Part shown: positions 22,898 to 33,789 of the stretch, piece after piece
How positions within the stretch are numbered: position 1 is the stretch's first letter
How the letters are laid out: each line of letters starts with the position of its first letter
DNA from: Icerya purchasi
Lineage: Eukaryota; Arthropoda; Insecta; Hemiptera; Monophlebidae
Length of the DNA stretch: 64,000 nt
Direction: 5' to 3'
Assembly: GCA_039619475.1 (NCBI GenBank)
Contig: CM077115.1
Span: forward strand, 589,273,643 to 589,337,642
The notes under the pieces: model-generated
What the model was told of the DNA's origin: nothing
What the model saw: only the letters and a program-made list of their open reading frames with translations
The model's database searches: none
Translations under genes and position numbers: made by a program

Positions 22898-24699
22898 TAG
22901 GTCCCGCAGGCCACTTCGCGGCCCATTCTTTCGGACTTTAACTGTATTACTTTGTAAATTTTCATAAAGTCTGTAGCGTTTACATATACTATTTTTTTTT
23001 TGAAAAAAGAAGTACACCAATACGTCAATTAAAAAAGTATGATTTAGATTAAAATATCAGAAAAACTGAAACCGCTAGCAGTGTAACATATGTGAGAAGA
23101 ATATATTACATTTAATTCTTTTGGGAGACTTTAGTATGCGGGTTAAAAAGAAAATCAGTACGGTAAGCGAAAGTTGAAATATATCGATATGTTATCTGAA
23201 ATTTGATATTCTAATTACAATTTAAAGCACTTTCTTTGTCAGTCGACCGATAGAGAACAACACAATTATAATAATATACAAAGTTTTATGGATAGTATAA
23301 AGGAAATATTTAAAACAATACGTATCACTGTTATCGCCTGGAGTGCGATGATGGTTGACTTGGTATCAGTTCACTGCGTTTCTGATTCTCGAGATCAATA
23401 ATCACTCGACTAAATAATTAATACAGCCTACTTATGTATAATTTCGGTGAAATATAACGACGAAATTAGCCATGCAGTATTAAGAAAAAAGAATTACTTC
23501 GCAACAGCCAGATATTTTTTCATAAATTCATAAACTATATATATTCACAGATTTCAATAATGAATTTGTTATGTTTAGCATGCTGATTCAGTATACATAA
23601 ATAAATAAATGTTGTCAGAAATAATATATTATTATATTAACTCTGTTTACACAAACACGTCTAGGACACAATGTTCTATAATCATAGTTTAAATATTTAA
23701 ATTTCAGGAACTGCTACATTTTCACTGTAACTAACATTGATAACTTTTGTTTTATTTTTTAGAAGTCTGGAACCCTGAATTTTAAAATTTTGGATATTTC
23801 GTGTTTTTCTTATGTTTTAATGAAACGACGTTGATTAAAAAAAAAAAAAGCTGTAGCTATTATGAGGGCTGCTGACTTTTTTCTTATTTTTCTCCCACGA
23901 CTGCAATATGTACTTCGGGTGCATTAGATATAAAGCAAAAAATAAAGAAAATGTCCCTAGTTCCATTCTATAGCAGCCGGAGATATTTTTTTTTTTTTGA
24001 ATTGACGTCTTTTCACCTTTATAATGTAGAAATAAATAAATGGGCAAAAATTTTAAAACTTAAAGAATCAAATTTTAAAAATTCTGATTGTGGCTTGAAC
24101 AAAATTATTAATCTCTTCATTAGTTACGGACGAATTTTTTACTCTTAAAGCAATATGAGCATGAGGAAGACGTTTTTTTTTTGGAATTCGATTACGTATA
24201 AAATATAAACCAAGAATATCCTACAATATAAATCTGCACAATCGATATGATATTGCTTTTCATTTAAATTTAATGTTACTTCTATCCAATTAGGATGATA
24301 CGTCATCGTAATAAAAAACATTGGTTTAGCTAATCTGGCAACAACTGCCACACCATCCTGATATGTTAATTACATATATCGCGGACCATGTGTACATGAG
24401 CTTGGAAGGTAAATTTTTCCTGGTTTGGACCTCCTTCAGTTGCGATACATTCGTCTATTTCATTTCGAGTAACCATTCTTAGGATTTTTATTTGATTAAA
24501 TCTAATAAAAACCATAATTTTTCTTCTTCCACCTTGCGCCATATATCAACAAATTATTCTTGCCTTAATCTGTCTAAATGCTTATATCGTGATTCTGATA
24601 ACAAATATTTGTAATACATATTTTGTCTGAGATATTTTTTTGGTTTAGATTTATATTATTATTTATTTTTTCTTCTGTCGGTTCTTCGATTTTTTTATT
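22897..24699. other. AT-rich, with scraps of the dispersed repeat
   Basis: At 23125-23165 (GGGAGACTTTAGTATGCGGG) and 23760-23830 (GAATTTTAAAATTTTGGATA) the sequence matches parts of the array at 24700-25990. Otherwise no supported feature. Confidence 0.45.
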
Positions 24700-25985
24700 T
24701 AGAAATTTCATCACACCGTTCATGGGCATTTAACTTTTAAATTTTAAGGCTTCCGTATTTTCCATATATTCCAGGAATTCTATTACATCATTTAAAAAAG
24801 GGAATGACTCTCCAGCTACCATGGAAAGGGCTGTGGACTTTTTTTAGTTTCCAATCTTACCGCTTTCAGCGTGTATCTTCCCAAATTTTGGTCCCTAAAT
24901 ATCAAAATATTTCGAATCTTATTTTTCCTGTATTTTGGAGACCTTAGTGCGCCGGTTAAGAAGAAAATCAATACTGTAACACATATAGATTCGGCCGCAG
25001 AATTTTTAAAAAGAATTTTCTTGAAGCTTGATTTTCAAATTTTTCAAAATTTGGGCACTTTAGTTTTAAAATTTCGGGGTTATCACATTTTTCCTATATT
25101 TTAGCGATTGAAATACATCATTTTAAAAAAAAAGTTAGCGCCCAGCTACCATGGAAAGGGCTGTGGACTTTTTTTTAGTTTCCGGGATTACTGCTTTAAG
25201 CGTGTATTTTCCAAAATTACGGTTCCTTAATATCAACATTTTTCGAATTTTATATTTTCTTCCTATTCTAGAGACCTTAGTGTACCGATTAACAAGAAAA
25301 TCAATACCGCAACTTATATAGAATCGGCTATAGAATTTTTTGTTTCTTATTTTTCCTGCAATCTGGAGGCCTTAGTATGCAATTAAAAATGAAAATCAAT
25401 ACCGTAACTCATACAGATCCGACTGAGAAATTTTTTAAAAAAATTTTTCTTGAAACTTGATTTTCACATTTTTCAAAATTTGGGTCCTTTGATTTAAAAA
25501 TTTTTGGGGTCTCGTATTTTTCCCATATTCTAGCGGTTGAAATACATCATATAAAAAAAAAGGTGACCCTCCAGCTACCATGGTGAGAGCTGTGGACTCT
25601 TTTTTACCGCTTTAAGCGCATATTTTCCAAAATTTTGGTTCCCTAATATCAACATTTTTCAAATTTTATATTTTCCCCCTGTTCTAGAAACCTTAATGTG
25701 CGGGTTAAAAAAAAAAATCAATACTGTAACTTATATAGAACCGGTTGTAGAATTTTTTTAAAAAAATTTTCTTGAAACTTTATTTTCATATTTTTCAAAA
25801 TTTGAGCCTTTTAATTTTAAAATGTTTGAGGTTTCGTATTTTTCCTATATTCTAGCGATTGAAATACATCATTTTAAAGAGGACTGATCCTCCAGCTACT
25901 ATGGAAAGAGCTGTGGACTTTTTTTTAGTTTCCAGGGTTATCGATTTAAAAGTGTATTTTCCCAAATTTTGGTCGTTGAATATCC
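24700..25985. repeat. Diverged tandem array, unit about 320-430 bp
   Basis: A recurring order of blocks: CAGCTACCATGGAAAGGGCT at about 24815, 25141, 25576 (CAGCTACCATGGTGAGAGCT) and 25893 (CAGCTACTATGGAAAGAGCT). Between them lie GTGTATTTTCCCAAATTTTG, a CTTAGTGCGCCGGTTAA box, an AAAATCAATACTGTAAC box and TTTTCCTATATTCTAGCG. Units are about 330, 430 and 320 bp and clearly diverged, so the array is old. No coding capacity. Confidence 0.75.
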
Positions 25986-27143
25986 ACATATAAATATATA
26001 TAAAAAAAAGTAATAATAATAAAAACAATAATTATAATAATAATAGTTGTAGTAATAAAAATAAGGATAAAAGAAAATAAGTGATAAAAATAATAACGTT
26101 GTTACCGGGGTGGAGCTGGAATGTGGAAATGAATAAAAGAAAAACGATGCAGAATCGTCGGAACTTTCAGTTAATTTCGTTTTCACTAAATCAGCATAAA
26201 ACTATTTCACCAGGACGAACAAGGCTCTGAAAGAAATAATGCACAAACCATTCTTCGCTCGCAAAATTAATAGTTCCAAATACAAATCACAATATGTTTA
26301 TTACATCGAAGAAGCAATCGTTGAACTATTTTTACAAAAAAAAGTAAGTTTATCGAAATTATAAACTTATGCTTACTGCGATCGTCAACAAAATGCATAT
26401 AGTCATGTTTTTGATTATTATTCCATTTTTAAGCAAAAATATTTATTGTGTGCTATAAATTTAAATAAAAAGTAGATTATACAAAATAAACTGCCTAACT
26501 ACGAACAAATCGAAAAAAAGATCACGTTTAAATTTCCAGACACATTCCTAAAGTTTTAATGTTTTCATCTTAAAAAACCTATTTTCAAAAAAGACATTCG
26601 AAATAGACATATGCGATTTTATACTATGCTTTTAACCAAAAATCGTACTACAAAAACCTTCATCTCCACATGGATTCTTCTTAAATGAAGCATTTAAACT
26701 TCCGGGAAACCAAGACAAAATTTTATTCGGTCGCTCTACAAAAAGTATAAACTTATTATAATTAATAACCCTACTTTGCCATTAAATACAGAAACTTTCT
26801 TATTCAATCTGAGAAATCTGTTAGAAAATAATTTGTCTAATAAACGAAAACAACTAATTAGAATTACCCACAATAGAATGATATGAAAGCAAAATAATAT
26901 TTACATAATGAACAGTTCGATTAATGATCTTGTTGGTGTTACTTTGTCAGTACTATTTTAAAATAATTTATTTTTTAGTAAATCTCGGTTCGTGTAGTTA
27001 ATTTTATTATTTATTCATTTTTTTTATTTATTTTTTATTCTTATGTTAAATTTCATTCTTTTTATTTTGTTTTGAAGCGTTGCGTCATTGTTATCTGAAA
27101 TATTCGATAATTCCCAGCTGACGATCGAAAACGGCTTTATCTA
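25986..27143. other. No recognisable gene; low complexity
   Basis: Includes AAT/ATA-rich low-complexity DNA at 25985-26060; the rest is AT-rich with nothing supported. Confidence 0.5.
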
Positions 27144-27295
27144 TTTTTTTTTTTTTTTTTTTTTTTTATTTACATCAGTACTTATTGTCTTTCGGCTATG
27201 GCCGCTTAAATAACATTGACGCATTAGCTCCGTATTAATAAGGTACGAGTATGTATATAATTTATGTGTTATTAGCATATCATCCCGGAGAACAT
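27144..27295 (-). mobile_element. LINE-C 3' terminus (segment separated by LINE-D)
   Basis: Poly(T) at 27144-27167 is the poly(A) tail of a minus-strand LINE. The minus frame at 27295-27170 is open and reads LRDDMLITHKLYTYSYL, then INTELMRQCYLSGHSRKT. It joins in frame with the end of the LINE-C segment at 32341 (...IPTEDLKDV), so the two pieces were one C-terminus before LINE-D inserted. The duplicated AACAT at 27291-27295 marks the junction. Confidence 0.75.
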
Positions 27296-27427
27296 AGTGA
27301 TCAAGCCCAAAAATCAAAGCAATTGTCTACTAAAAATAATTCAATTAATATCACTAAAAAAAGCGTAGATCTTAATCAAAAAAATAGAAACAGTAAAGAT
27401 AATAAAACTAATATAAGTAAAAAGTAA
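27296..27427 (+). pseudogene. C-terminal tail of LINE-D ORF1
   Basis: From the insertion boundary, 43 codons are open in one frame and end at TAA 27425-27427. The peptide is rich in K, N, S and Q (SDQAQKSKQLSTKNN...NISKK), like the basic low-complexity tails of LINE ORF1 nucleic-acid-binding proteins. This suggests the copy was 5'-truncated inside ORF1 during integration. No zinc knuckle remains, so the call rests on position and open frame. Confidence 0.5.
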
Positions 27428-27548
27428 TATTCATTTCTGCTTTTCTCAATTATTATTATACTATATTTACTTAGTACTATGTGTGCCAATTTATTTTGTA
27501 TACATATATTATTATTATAGTTTATAATTTCTTTATATACTTCCAAAT

Positions 27549-30500
27549 ATGCTAAAAGTACTACAGTGGAATTCGAGAAGTGTTCTCTCGAATAAAGGTG
27601 ATTTAGAAATATTTCTGGCAACACATGATACAGATATTGTGCTTTTAGCAGAGACCTGGTTATCGCCAGTAAAAACGTTTAACATCAACAACTATAACTG
27701 CTATCGGGATGACAGGGAGGATGGATATGGTGGAGTAGCATTACTAATTAAAAATGGTATTAACCATAAATTACTTTCCATGGACTTAACGGAGTGTAAT
27801 AATAATACAAGATCAAACGCCATTTGTGTTTATGTTAGCTATAAACAGTTCAAAGGCATTTTTATCTCGTATTATTCTCCTCCGGGGCATAATATTGATT
27901 CGGCATTTATTCTCAATGAATTATACAGTCTAGGCAACATACCCATTATCTTCGCCGGTGATTTCAATGCGTTAAACTCCCTATGGGGCTGCAATCGAAA
28001 TGACACGAAGGGCGGGGAAATTTTAAAAATTATTACTAATTCTCAGCTGTGTTTGATGAATGATGGTTCTCCTACTAGAATAGATGGTCCCGTTTATACC
28101 AGTAATCCAGTAGATTTAACATTAGTCTCATCCGATATTTATCTCGACTGCTCATGGATGGTCGCTCCCCTATCTCTGGGAAGCGACCATTTCCCAATAA
28201 TGATTGAAATCTACTGTGGAACGTCAAGTACCTCGAATTCATATAATACTAGAGGAGTTGTCAGCCGAAAGGCCTGGAGATTTAGGGACGCTGATTGGGT
28301 TAAATTTAGAGATCTGATGGAACGAGATATTGGTAGTGTTGAATCTGCGAATTCGTTCTTAGAGAAATATAAAATTTTTTGTACAGTTCTGAACTGTTCC
28401 TTAGATAACTCTGTGCCTCTCGCTCACCCATATAAGGGGAAGAAATCCCCTTCTCCTTGGTGGAACGAAGACTGTAAAAATAAGATTAATGAGCGTAATG
28501 CTGCTCTACGGAGATTTCGAATGGATGGCTCAATGAACGCATACCTGAACTATAGAAGGATTTCAGCTGAAACTCGTAGAATTTTGAAGAGAGCTAAGAG
28601 GGACTCTTGGGAAAATTATTGTGCGAAGTTCAATAGAAACACCCCATTGAAAGAAATTTGGTCATTAGCCAAGAGATTTAAAAACAAAAACTACCATTCT
28701 AAAGATGCTGCAGACACCTCTTGGTTCGAAGACTTTACAGATAGAGTTGCTCCTCCTTACGTCCCCTCTGTAAAAGAAGTACCTGATTCTACAATCCCCC
28801 CATTTACCTCCCACTTTTTGTCTAGCCCCATTAGTTATAATGAGCTATTCCTACCGATAAGAAATAAAAAAGACTCTTCTCCGGGTTTAGATGGCATAAC
28901 ATACTCTGTCATAAACAATCTAGGTGAAAACTCTAAACAGTACCTACTGGATATATTTAATGGTTTTTTACACGAACGTGTTTTTCCGCCACAGTGGTCG
29001 AAATTCCTGGTAGTTGCTATTCCCAAGGCCGGCAAACCTTCTAATAAAGCATCATCGTACAGACCGATTGCGCTGGCTTCGTGTTTCAGGAAATGTTTCG
29101 AGATTGTATTCAAGAACAGACTCACATGGTGGACTGAAAATAATAACATATTCCCGCACGGTCTGTTTGGTTTCAGACCTGGCCTAGGAACCATAGATTG
29201 CATCGCCCATCTACTTAATGACATCTACCTCTCCTTTTTAAACAAAGAGTTTTTAGTTGCGACCTTCTTGGATATAGAGGGAGCCTTTGATAATGTATCG
29301 ATTCCCATTTTAGTAGAAAGGTTAAGAAAATCGGGTATCCCTGATAGTTTTGCTAAATTCATCTGTTCACTTTTTTCAAAGAGAACCCTTTTTTTCCTTA
29401 ATCCAGGCAAACACAAATTCATTATTAAGCATGCTTACACGGGTCTGGCTCAGGGCTCTGTTTTGAGTCCAATATTATTTAATTTTTATGTATTGGCTTT
29501 ATTTCATACACCGATATCCCCAAACTCACGAATTTTGTCATATGCTGATGATTTTGTTATCTATAGTATTCATAAGAATGTCTCTCGCTGTGTTCGCGAT
29601 AATCAACTTTGTGTATCTCGTTGTAATGGAACATTACATGATATTGGGCTTAATATATCTCCCGCTAAGTCAGCATTTTTCATCTGTACAACTAGATTAT
29701 CCTTTTCTCGTGATCTTGCAATTCACATCGGTGATGAGCCTATTCCCATGGTTACTTGCGTTAAGTATTTGGGGATGCATTTGGATATGAAGCTTACCTG
29801 GTCTCGCCACATATTACTACTACATAAACAAACCTTACAAATTACTAACTTGCTGAAAGCCATTGGTAACAGCTCCTGGGGCGCGGATCCAGCAATTCTT
29901 AACTTAATTTTTAGAACCCTAATTATTTCTCGTCTTGACTATGGTTCTATGTTCTACGGTTCGGCCTCCAGATCTAATCTGTCTAAACTTGATATTATAC
30001 AAAACCTTTGCCTGCGAATTATTACCGGTAATCTGAGGTCTTCTCCAATTGCTTGTCTCCAGATCGAGAATAAAACACCTCCCCTATTTATAAGAAGGAA
30101 TGTTCTTACTGATCGATATGCCCTCAAATATTGTAATTACCAATTTCCCTCTCTAGTGCATCAATTCAAAGTTATCAGCACCCATTGGAGATTTGTTTCT
30201 TCTAAGTTACCATTATTAGCAAGACGAATCTCGATCTATCACAAGTATTGCCTCGCTCTTATTCCTAAGGTTCCATCTCACTATTTCTCTTATACATTTT
30301 TCATTAATATAATAAATATAAATATTGACACCACGTTAGTTCAGAAAATTAAAGATACTAATCTATCGTTATCCGTACTGTGGTTCAATAATTTTATTAA
30401 TAACAAATATCCGGATTGCATCAAAATATTTACAGATGGTGCTAAGCTCATAGGTCCCCATAGTCTCACTGGTTCCGCTTTCATTGTAGCTAACGTTACA

Positions 30501-31301
30501 ATTCAAAAATTCAAGCTTCCTCTTGATGTATCTGTTTTTACCGCCGAACTGTTGGCTATCGATAAGGCTCTTGATTTCATATTAAATGTTCTTAACCCGG
30601 ATAACAAATTTACAATTTTCTCCGATAGCCTGGGTGCCCTGATCGCCCTAGATCATAGTTCGTTTAATTATAAATGTCACCCGCTTATTTACGAGATCAA
30701 AACTAAATACCTTCAAATTATTAATAACAATGGCTGTTTAAACATTTGTTGGATTCCCAGTCATCGCGGGATTGGGCTAAATGATGACGTTGATGCCGCG
30801 GCTAAATGCGCTGCCTTGAATGGAATTATATTCCCGTTCATTCCTTCCTCAGACTTATATCACAGGAGTCAGGCCACTGCCTTGGAGGATTGGATAACTT
30901 ATAGAGATAGGCAGAATACTGGTAGATATTACAATATGGTTCAGTCTGATATACCTTCGCTTCCTTGGTATTTCGATATTCCACAGTCTATCCCCGGTCG
31001 TCTTATTCGTAAGTATATCACACTAGTTTGTAGATTGCGTATGAGGCATTCCCGAGTGCCTCTAAATTTTACAGTCTCCTCTGGATGCAACAGTAATCAT
31101 ACTAGGTCTACCTTCATTGATGACATTAATCATTTGCTGTTCAGCTGTGACAAATACGAGCACAATAGGAAAAGGTTTTATAAAGAATTAATTTCATGCG
31201 GATTGTTCCCTCCATATAGTGTTCATTACTTACTGTGTTCTGGACCTACAGCAATTTTTATTATGGTTCGCTTTATAATTAATAATAACATTTTGATTTA
31301 A
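27549..31301 (+). CDS. LINE-D ORF2: endonuclease-RT-RNase H polyprotein, 1250 aa, intact
   Basis: Nicks target DNA, then primes reverse transcription of the element RNA at the nick. Domains: AP-type endonuclease 1-220 with N8 (QWNSRS), E35 (LAETWL), D138/N140 (GDFNALNSLWG), D189 (DLTLV) and S212-D-H214 (GSDHFPI). RT about 400-780 with SYRPIALAS (503-511), FGFRPGLGT (540 on), D575 in LDIEGAFD, AQGSVLSP (634 on) and YADD at 665-668. RNase H about 955-1095 with D963 (FTDGAK), E1000, D1026 (SDSLGAL) and D1082. C-terminal CCHC-like knuckle C1180, H1195, C1200. The start is the first ATG before the endonuclease, 121 bp after the ORF1 stop. No stop or frameshift, and every catalytic residue I can check is present, unlike all other copies here. 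I cannot tell whether it is transcribed. Confidence 0.93.
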   Translation: MLKVLQWNSRSVLSNKGDLEIFLATHDTDIVLLAETWLSPVKTFNINNYNCYRDDREDGYGGVALLIKNGINHKLLSMDLTECNNNTRSNAICVYVSYKQFKGIFISYYSPPGHNIDSAFILNELYSLGNIPIIFAGDFNALNSLWGCNRNDTKGGEILKIITNSQLCLMNDGSPTRIDGPVYTSNPVDLTLVSSDIYLDCSWMVAPLSLGSDHFPIMIEIYCGTSSTSNSYNTRGVVSRKAWRFRDADWVKFRDLMERDIGSVESANSFLEKYKIFCTVLNCSLDNSVPLAHPYKGKKSPSPWWNEDCKNKINERNAALRRFRMDGSMNAYLNYRRISAETRRILKRAKRDSWENYCAKFNRNTPLKEIWSLAKRFKNKNYHSKDAADTSWFEDFTDRVAPPYVPSVKEVPDSTIPPFTSHFLSSPISYNELFLPIRNKKDSSPGLDGITYSVINNLGENSKQYLLDIFNGFLHERVFPPQWSKFLVVAIPKAGKPSNKASSYRPIALASCFRKCFEIVFKNRLTWWTENNNIFPHGLFGFRPGLGTIDCIAHLLNDIYLSFLNKEFLVATFLDIEGAFDNVSIPILVERLRKSGIPDSFAKFICSLFSKRTLFFLNPGKHKFIIKHAYTGLAQGSVLSPILFNFYVLALFHTPISPNSRILSYADDFVIYSIHKNVSRCVRDNQLCVSRCNGTLHDIGLNISPAKSAFFICTTRLSFSRDLAIHIGDEPIPMVTCVKYLGMHLDMKLTWSRHILLLHKQTLQITNLLKAIGNSSWGADPAILNLIFRTLIISRLDYGSMFYGSASRSNLSKLDIIQNLCLRIITGNLRSSPIACLQIENKTPPLFIRRNVLTDRYALKYCNYQFPSLVHQFKVISTHWRFVSSKLPLLARRISIYHKYCLALIPKVPSHYFSYTFFINIININIDTTLVQKIKDTNLSLSVLWFNNFINNKYPDCIKIFTDGAKLIGPHSLTGSAFIVANVTIQKFKLPLDVSVFTAELLAIDKALDFILNVLNPDNKFTIFSDSLGALIALDHSSFNYKCHPLIYEIKTKYLQIINNNGCLNICWIPSHRGIGLNDDVDAAAKCAALNGIIFPFIPSSDLYHRSQATALEDWITYRDRQNTGRYYNMVQSDIPSLPWYFDIPQSIPGRLIRKYITLVCRLRMRHSRVPLNFTVSSGCNSNHTRSTFIDDINHLLFSCDKYEHNRKRFYKELISCGLFPPYSVHYLLCSGPTAIFIMVRFIINNNILI

Positions 31302-31309
31302 TTATAATA

Positions 31310-31395
31310 TTAGTAAATAGAAAAAAAAAAAAATAAATAAATAAATAAATAAAAATAAAAAAAAAAAAATAAATAAATAAAAAAAAAAAAAAGAA
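31310..31395 (+). repeat. A-rich low-complexity block in the LINE-D 3' UTR
   Basis: A-runs interspersed with TAAATAAA units directly after the ORF2 stop. Not the element's end, because a further 0.9 kb of UTR follows. Confidence 0.8.
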
Positions 31396-31619
31396 CAGGA
31401 TAGAGAAAAAAGAAAATTAAGGAAAGATTTTATTAAAGGAACCAGAATTTTTTTTATTTTATTTTATTTACTTTTTTTTCTTTTTCGTTTCTTTTCTTAT
31501 TTATTGAAGTTTATTACTTTATTGATGAAGTCAGTTAGTTTTATTTCATTTTATTCTTTATCAATCTATTTGTTACATTCTTTATTCAATTATTTATTTT
31601 TCTTACAACTTCCTTTTCC

Positions 31620-32200
31620 CATCAGGCATTGTGAACATTGCCAGGCAACTGTGGTCATATTGTAAGATGGGAATTTTTCAATTTTTTAATTTGTATTTCT
31701 CATTTTGTCTTTTTGTTTTTGTTTTCTCCTCTGAAAGAAAAATCTGATCTCTGTTTATTAAGTTTCATCAGGCATTGTGGGCACTGCTCTGCAGTTGCGG
31801 CCATAATGTAGAATGATAACCCAATTTAATTTCTTCTTTGTTTTTCCTTGGTTAATTTCATTGCGCATTGTGGGCACTGCTCTGCAGTTGCGGCCATACT
31901 GTAGAATGATAACCTATTTTAATTTCTTCTTTGTTTTTCCTTGGTTAATTTCATTGCGCATTGTGGGCACTGCTCCGCAGTTGCGGCCATAATGTAGAAT
32001 GATACCCCAATTTAATTTCTTCTTTGTTTTTCCTTGGTTAATTTCATTGCGAATTGTGGGCACTGCTCTGCAGTTGCGGCCATACTGTAGAACGATAACC
32101 TATTTTGATTTCTTATTTTATTTATTTTTTCTTTTGGCTAATTTCATTGATCATTGTGGGCACTACTCTGTAGTTGCGGCCATAATGTAGAATAGAATGA
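31620..32200 (+). repeat. Tandem repeats (about 93 bp) in the LINE-D 3' UTR
   Basis: Six copies of a box like CATTGTGGGCACTGCTCTGC followed by AGTTGCGGCCATAATGTAGA occur at about 31627, 31773, 31866, 31959, 32053 and 32152. The inner ones are spaced 93-99 bp apart and are nearly identical; the outer ones are diverged. Each unit also holds TTTCTTCTTTGTTTTTCCTT. Confidence 0.9.
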
Positions 32201-32340
32201 AATTTCCTTCTCTGATTTTTATTTCCTTTTCTGTTAATATTAATTTTCCATATCTATTCATAGTGTAGCTTGCTGGCCAAATGAACTGTATTTGTTCAGG
32301 CCAATAATAAAAAAAAAAAATAATAATAAAAAAAAAAAAC

Positions 32341-33785
32341 ATCCTTTAAATCTTCCGTCGGTATACCGCTCTGCAATCTACAAACCTCGTACTTTTTACA
32401 CTCAATTAACAGGTGATGTACAGTCCTAGGTTCATCACAGACTTTGCAGACTGAAGGTTCGCATCTCTGAAGATGTGCGCCAGCGTTAGCAGGGTATGAC
32501 CGATTCCGAACCAGGCAAGCACTTTTTCATAAGTGCGATTCGCTTGTACTGTCCTTTTTAAGGGATAGATGTTGCTTTTGACCTTCCGCAATTTATTTCC
32601 TATTGCAGTGCTTATCCAGCTTTCATTCCATTTCCGTGGTGTACAATCCATAGTAGTGGAGCGAATCTTTTCTCACGGGAGGATTAAGATTTACTAGATC
32701 TGCACGGAATCTGGCTGCCATAGGGTTCATATCCCAGGGGAATCCACTATCGATAGATTAGGATGATTTGTCTTTGTTTGCATTGTTGCACCATAGCTTA
32801 TAGTGAGCATCTGTCTTCGGATACGTAGAGACGGTTCACCTGCCAGCGCTAGTATGCTGGGTGAGGGGTTAGAAGAATAAGCACCTAACACCATTCGTAC
32901 TGCAGTATGATGTACTGTATCAAATTTTCGAAGTGGTGATTTCGACGCTGCACGATATAGTGTACGTCCATAGTCCATATTTGACCGGACAACTACGCGA
33001 TAAATCGTCAGGAGCTTGTTCGTATGCGGCCTGCTCTTTTGCAACTTTAACACGTTCAAGGATTTCACACATTTCCTATGAAAAGCTATAATATGGTCCA
33101 CCCAGCGCAATCTGGAGTCAAGAATGACACCAAAAAAGTTTGCACGGGCCTGAAATTTTAATACGTTGTCATATCATTTTGGCTGTAAGGTCGGTTGCAG
33201 CCCGCTTCCACGATGGAAATCGACGCAATACGTTTTAGAGGCGGAGAATTTGAACCCGGTATGCTGACACCAAACCTTTATATTTTTTAACGTTATTTGC
33301 AGCATTTGCTGAGCGGTTTCCGGATATCGGGTTCTGTATGAAATGTTCAGATCGTCCGAATATAATCTATAGATTAGGGGGGCCGGAATGCAAGTCATTA
33401 TATCGTTAATCGCCATAAGGAAGCAGTATACATTGTTGTATCCGGACCCGTATCGTTCTATTCGACAGGAAATTTTTTATAAAGTATAATATGTTTCCAT
33501 TTATTCCACACTCTTTAAATCTCCTAATAACTCGGTGTGTCCATGTTGTATCATATGCCCTCTCGAGGTCAAAGAAAATAGAATATAAATTCCGTTTATT
33601 TGCAAATGCGCTTTGGATTTCCGTCCCTAGATGTACCACGTGAGCGAGCGTTGATCGACCTTTTCGGAATCCCCGCTAATAAGGGCTAATTATCAATTTA
33701 GCTTCCAAATATGGCATTAGCCGGCCTGCTATCATTTTTTTCATAATTTTGCATAACACGCATGTTAAAAACATCGATCGAATCT
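32341..33785 (-). pseudogene. LINE-C ORF2, RT to zinc knuckle
   Basis: Minus strand, in order: LTCVLCKIMKKMIAGRLMPY (33780-33710), HLGTEIQSAFANKRN and FFDLERAYDTTW (RT motif A with its catalytic D, 33639-33406), LYSDDLNISY (YSDD variant of YADD, 33416-33174), thumb MRWVDHIIAFHRKCVKSL and RSNMDYGRTLYRAASKS (33110-32727), then WNESWISTAIGNKLRKVKS (32651-32406) and a CCHC knuckle CEPSVCKVCDEPRTVHHLL through IECKKYEVCR to 32341. The RNase H domain expected between 32727 and 32651 appears to be deleted. The pieces are in different frames. Both ends of this segment are insertion boundaries. Confidence 0.82.
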
Positions 33786-33789
33786 CAAG

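Larger units (their letters stand above)
27296..32337 (+). mobile_element. LINE-D retrotransposon, ORF2 intact, 5'-truncated
   Basis: A non-LTR retrotransposon of the I/Jockey/R1 assemblage (endonuclease, RT, RNase H). Layout: end of ORF1 (27296-27427), 121-bp spacer, ORF2 (27549-31301), 3' UTR with A-rich stretch and about six tandem repeats, TAA/A-rich tail at 32306-32337. Flanked by AACAT on both sides (27291-27295 and 32338-32342); part of the right copy could be tail sequence. Removing it restores the reading frame of the LINE-C host, which fixes both boundaries. Confidence 0.85.

Noticed and set aside
22852..23020. Open frame with a tyrosine-isoleucine repeat
   Set aside because: It is the translation of the (AT)n microsatellite.
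27108..27135. CTGACGATCGAAAACGG, resembling a hammerhead core
   Set aside because: It has a CUGACGA box but no GAAA after a plausible stem II (CTTT follows), so the catalytic layout is missing.
28835..29422. Minus-strand open frames inside LINE-D
   Set aside because: Antisense shadows of the intact ORF2 with no domain similarity.
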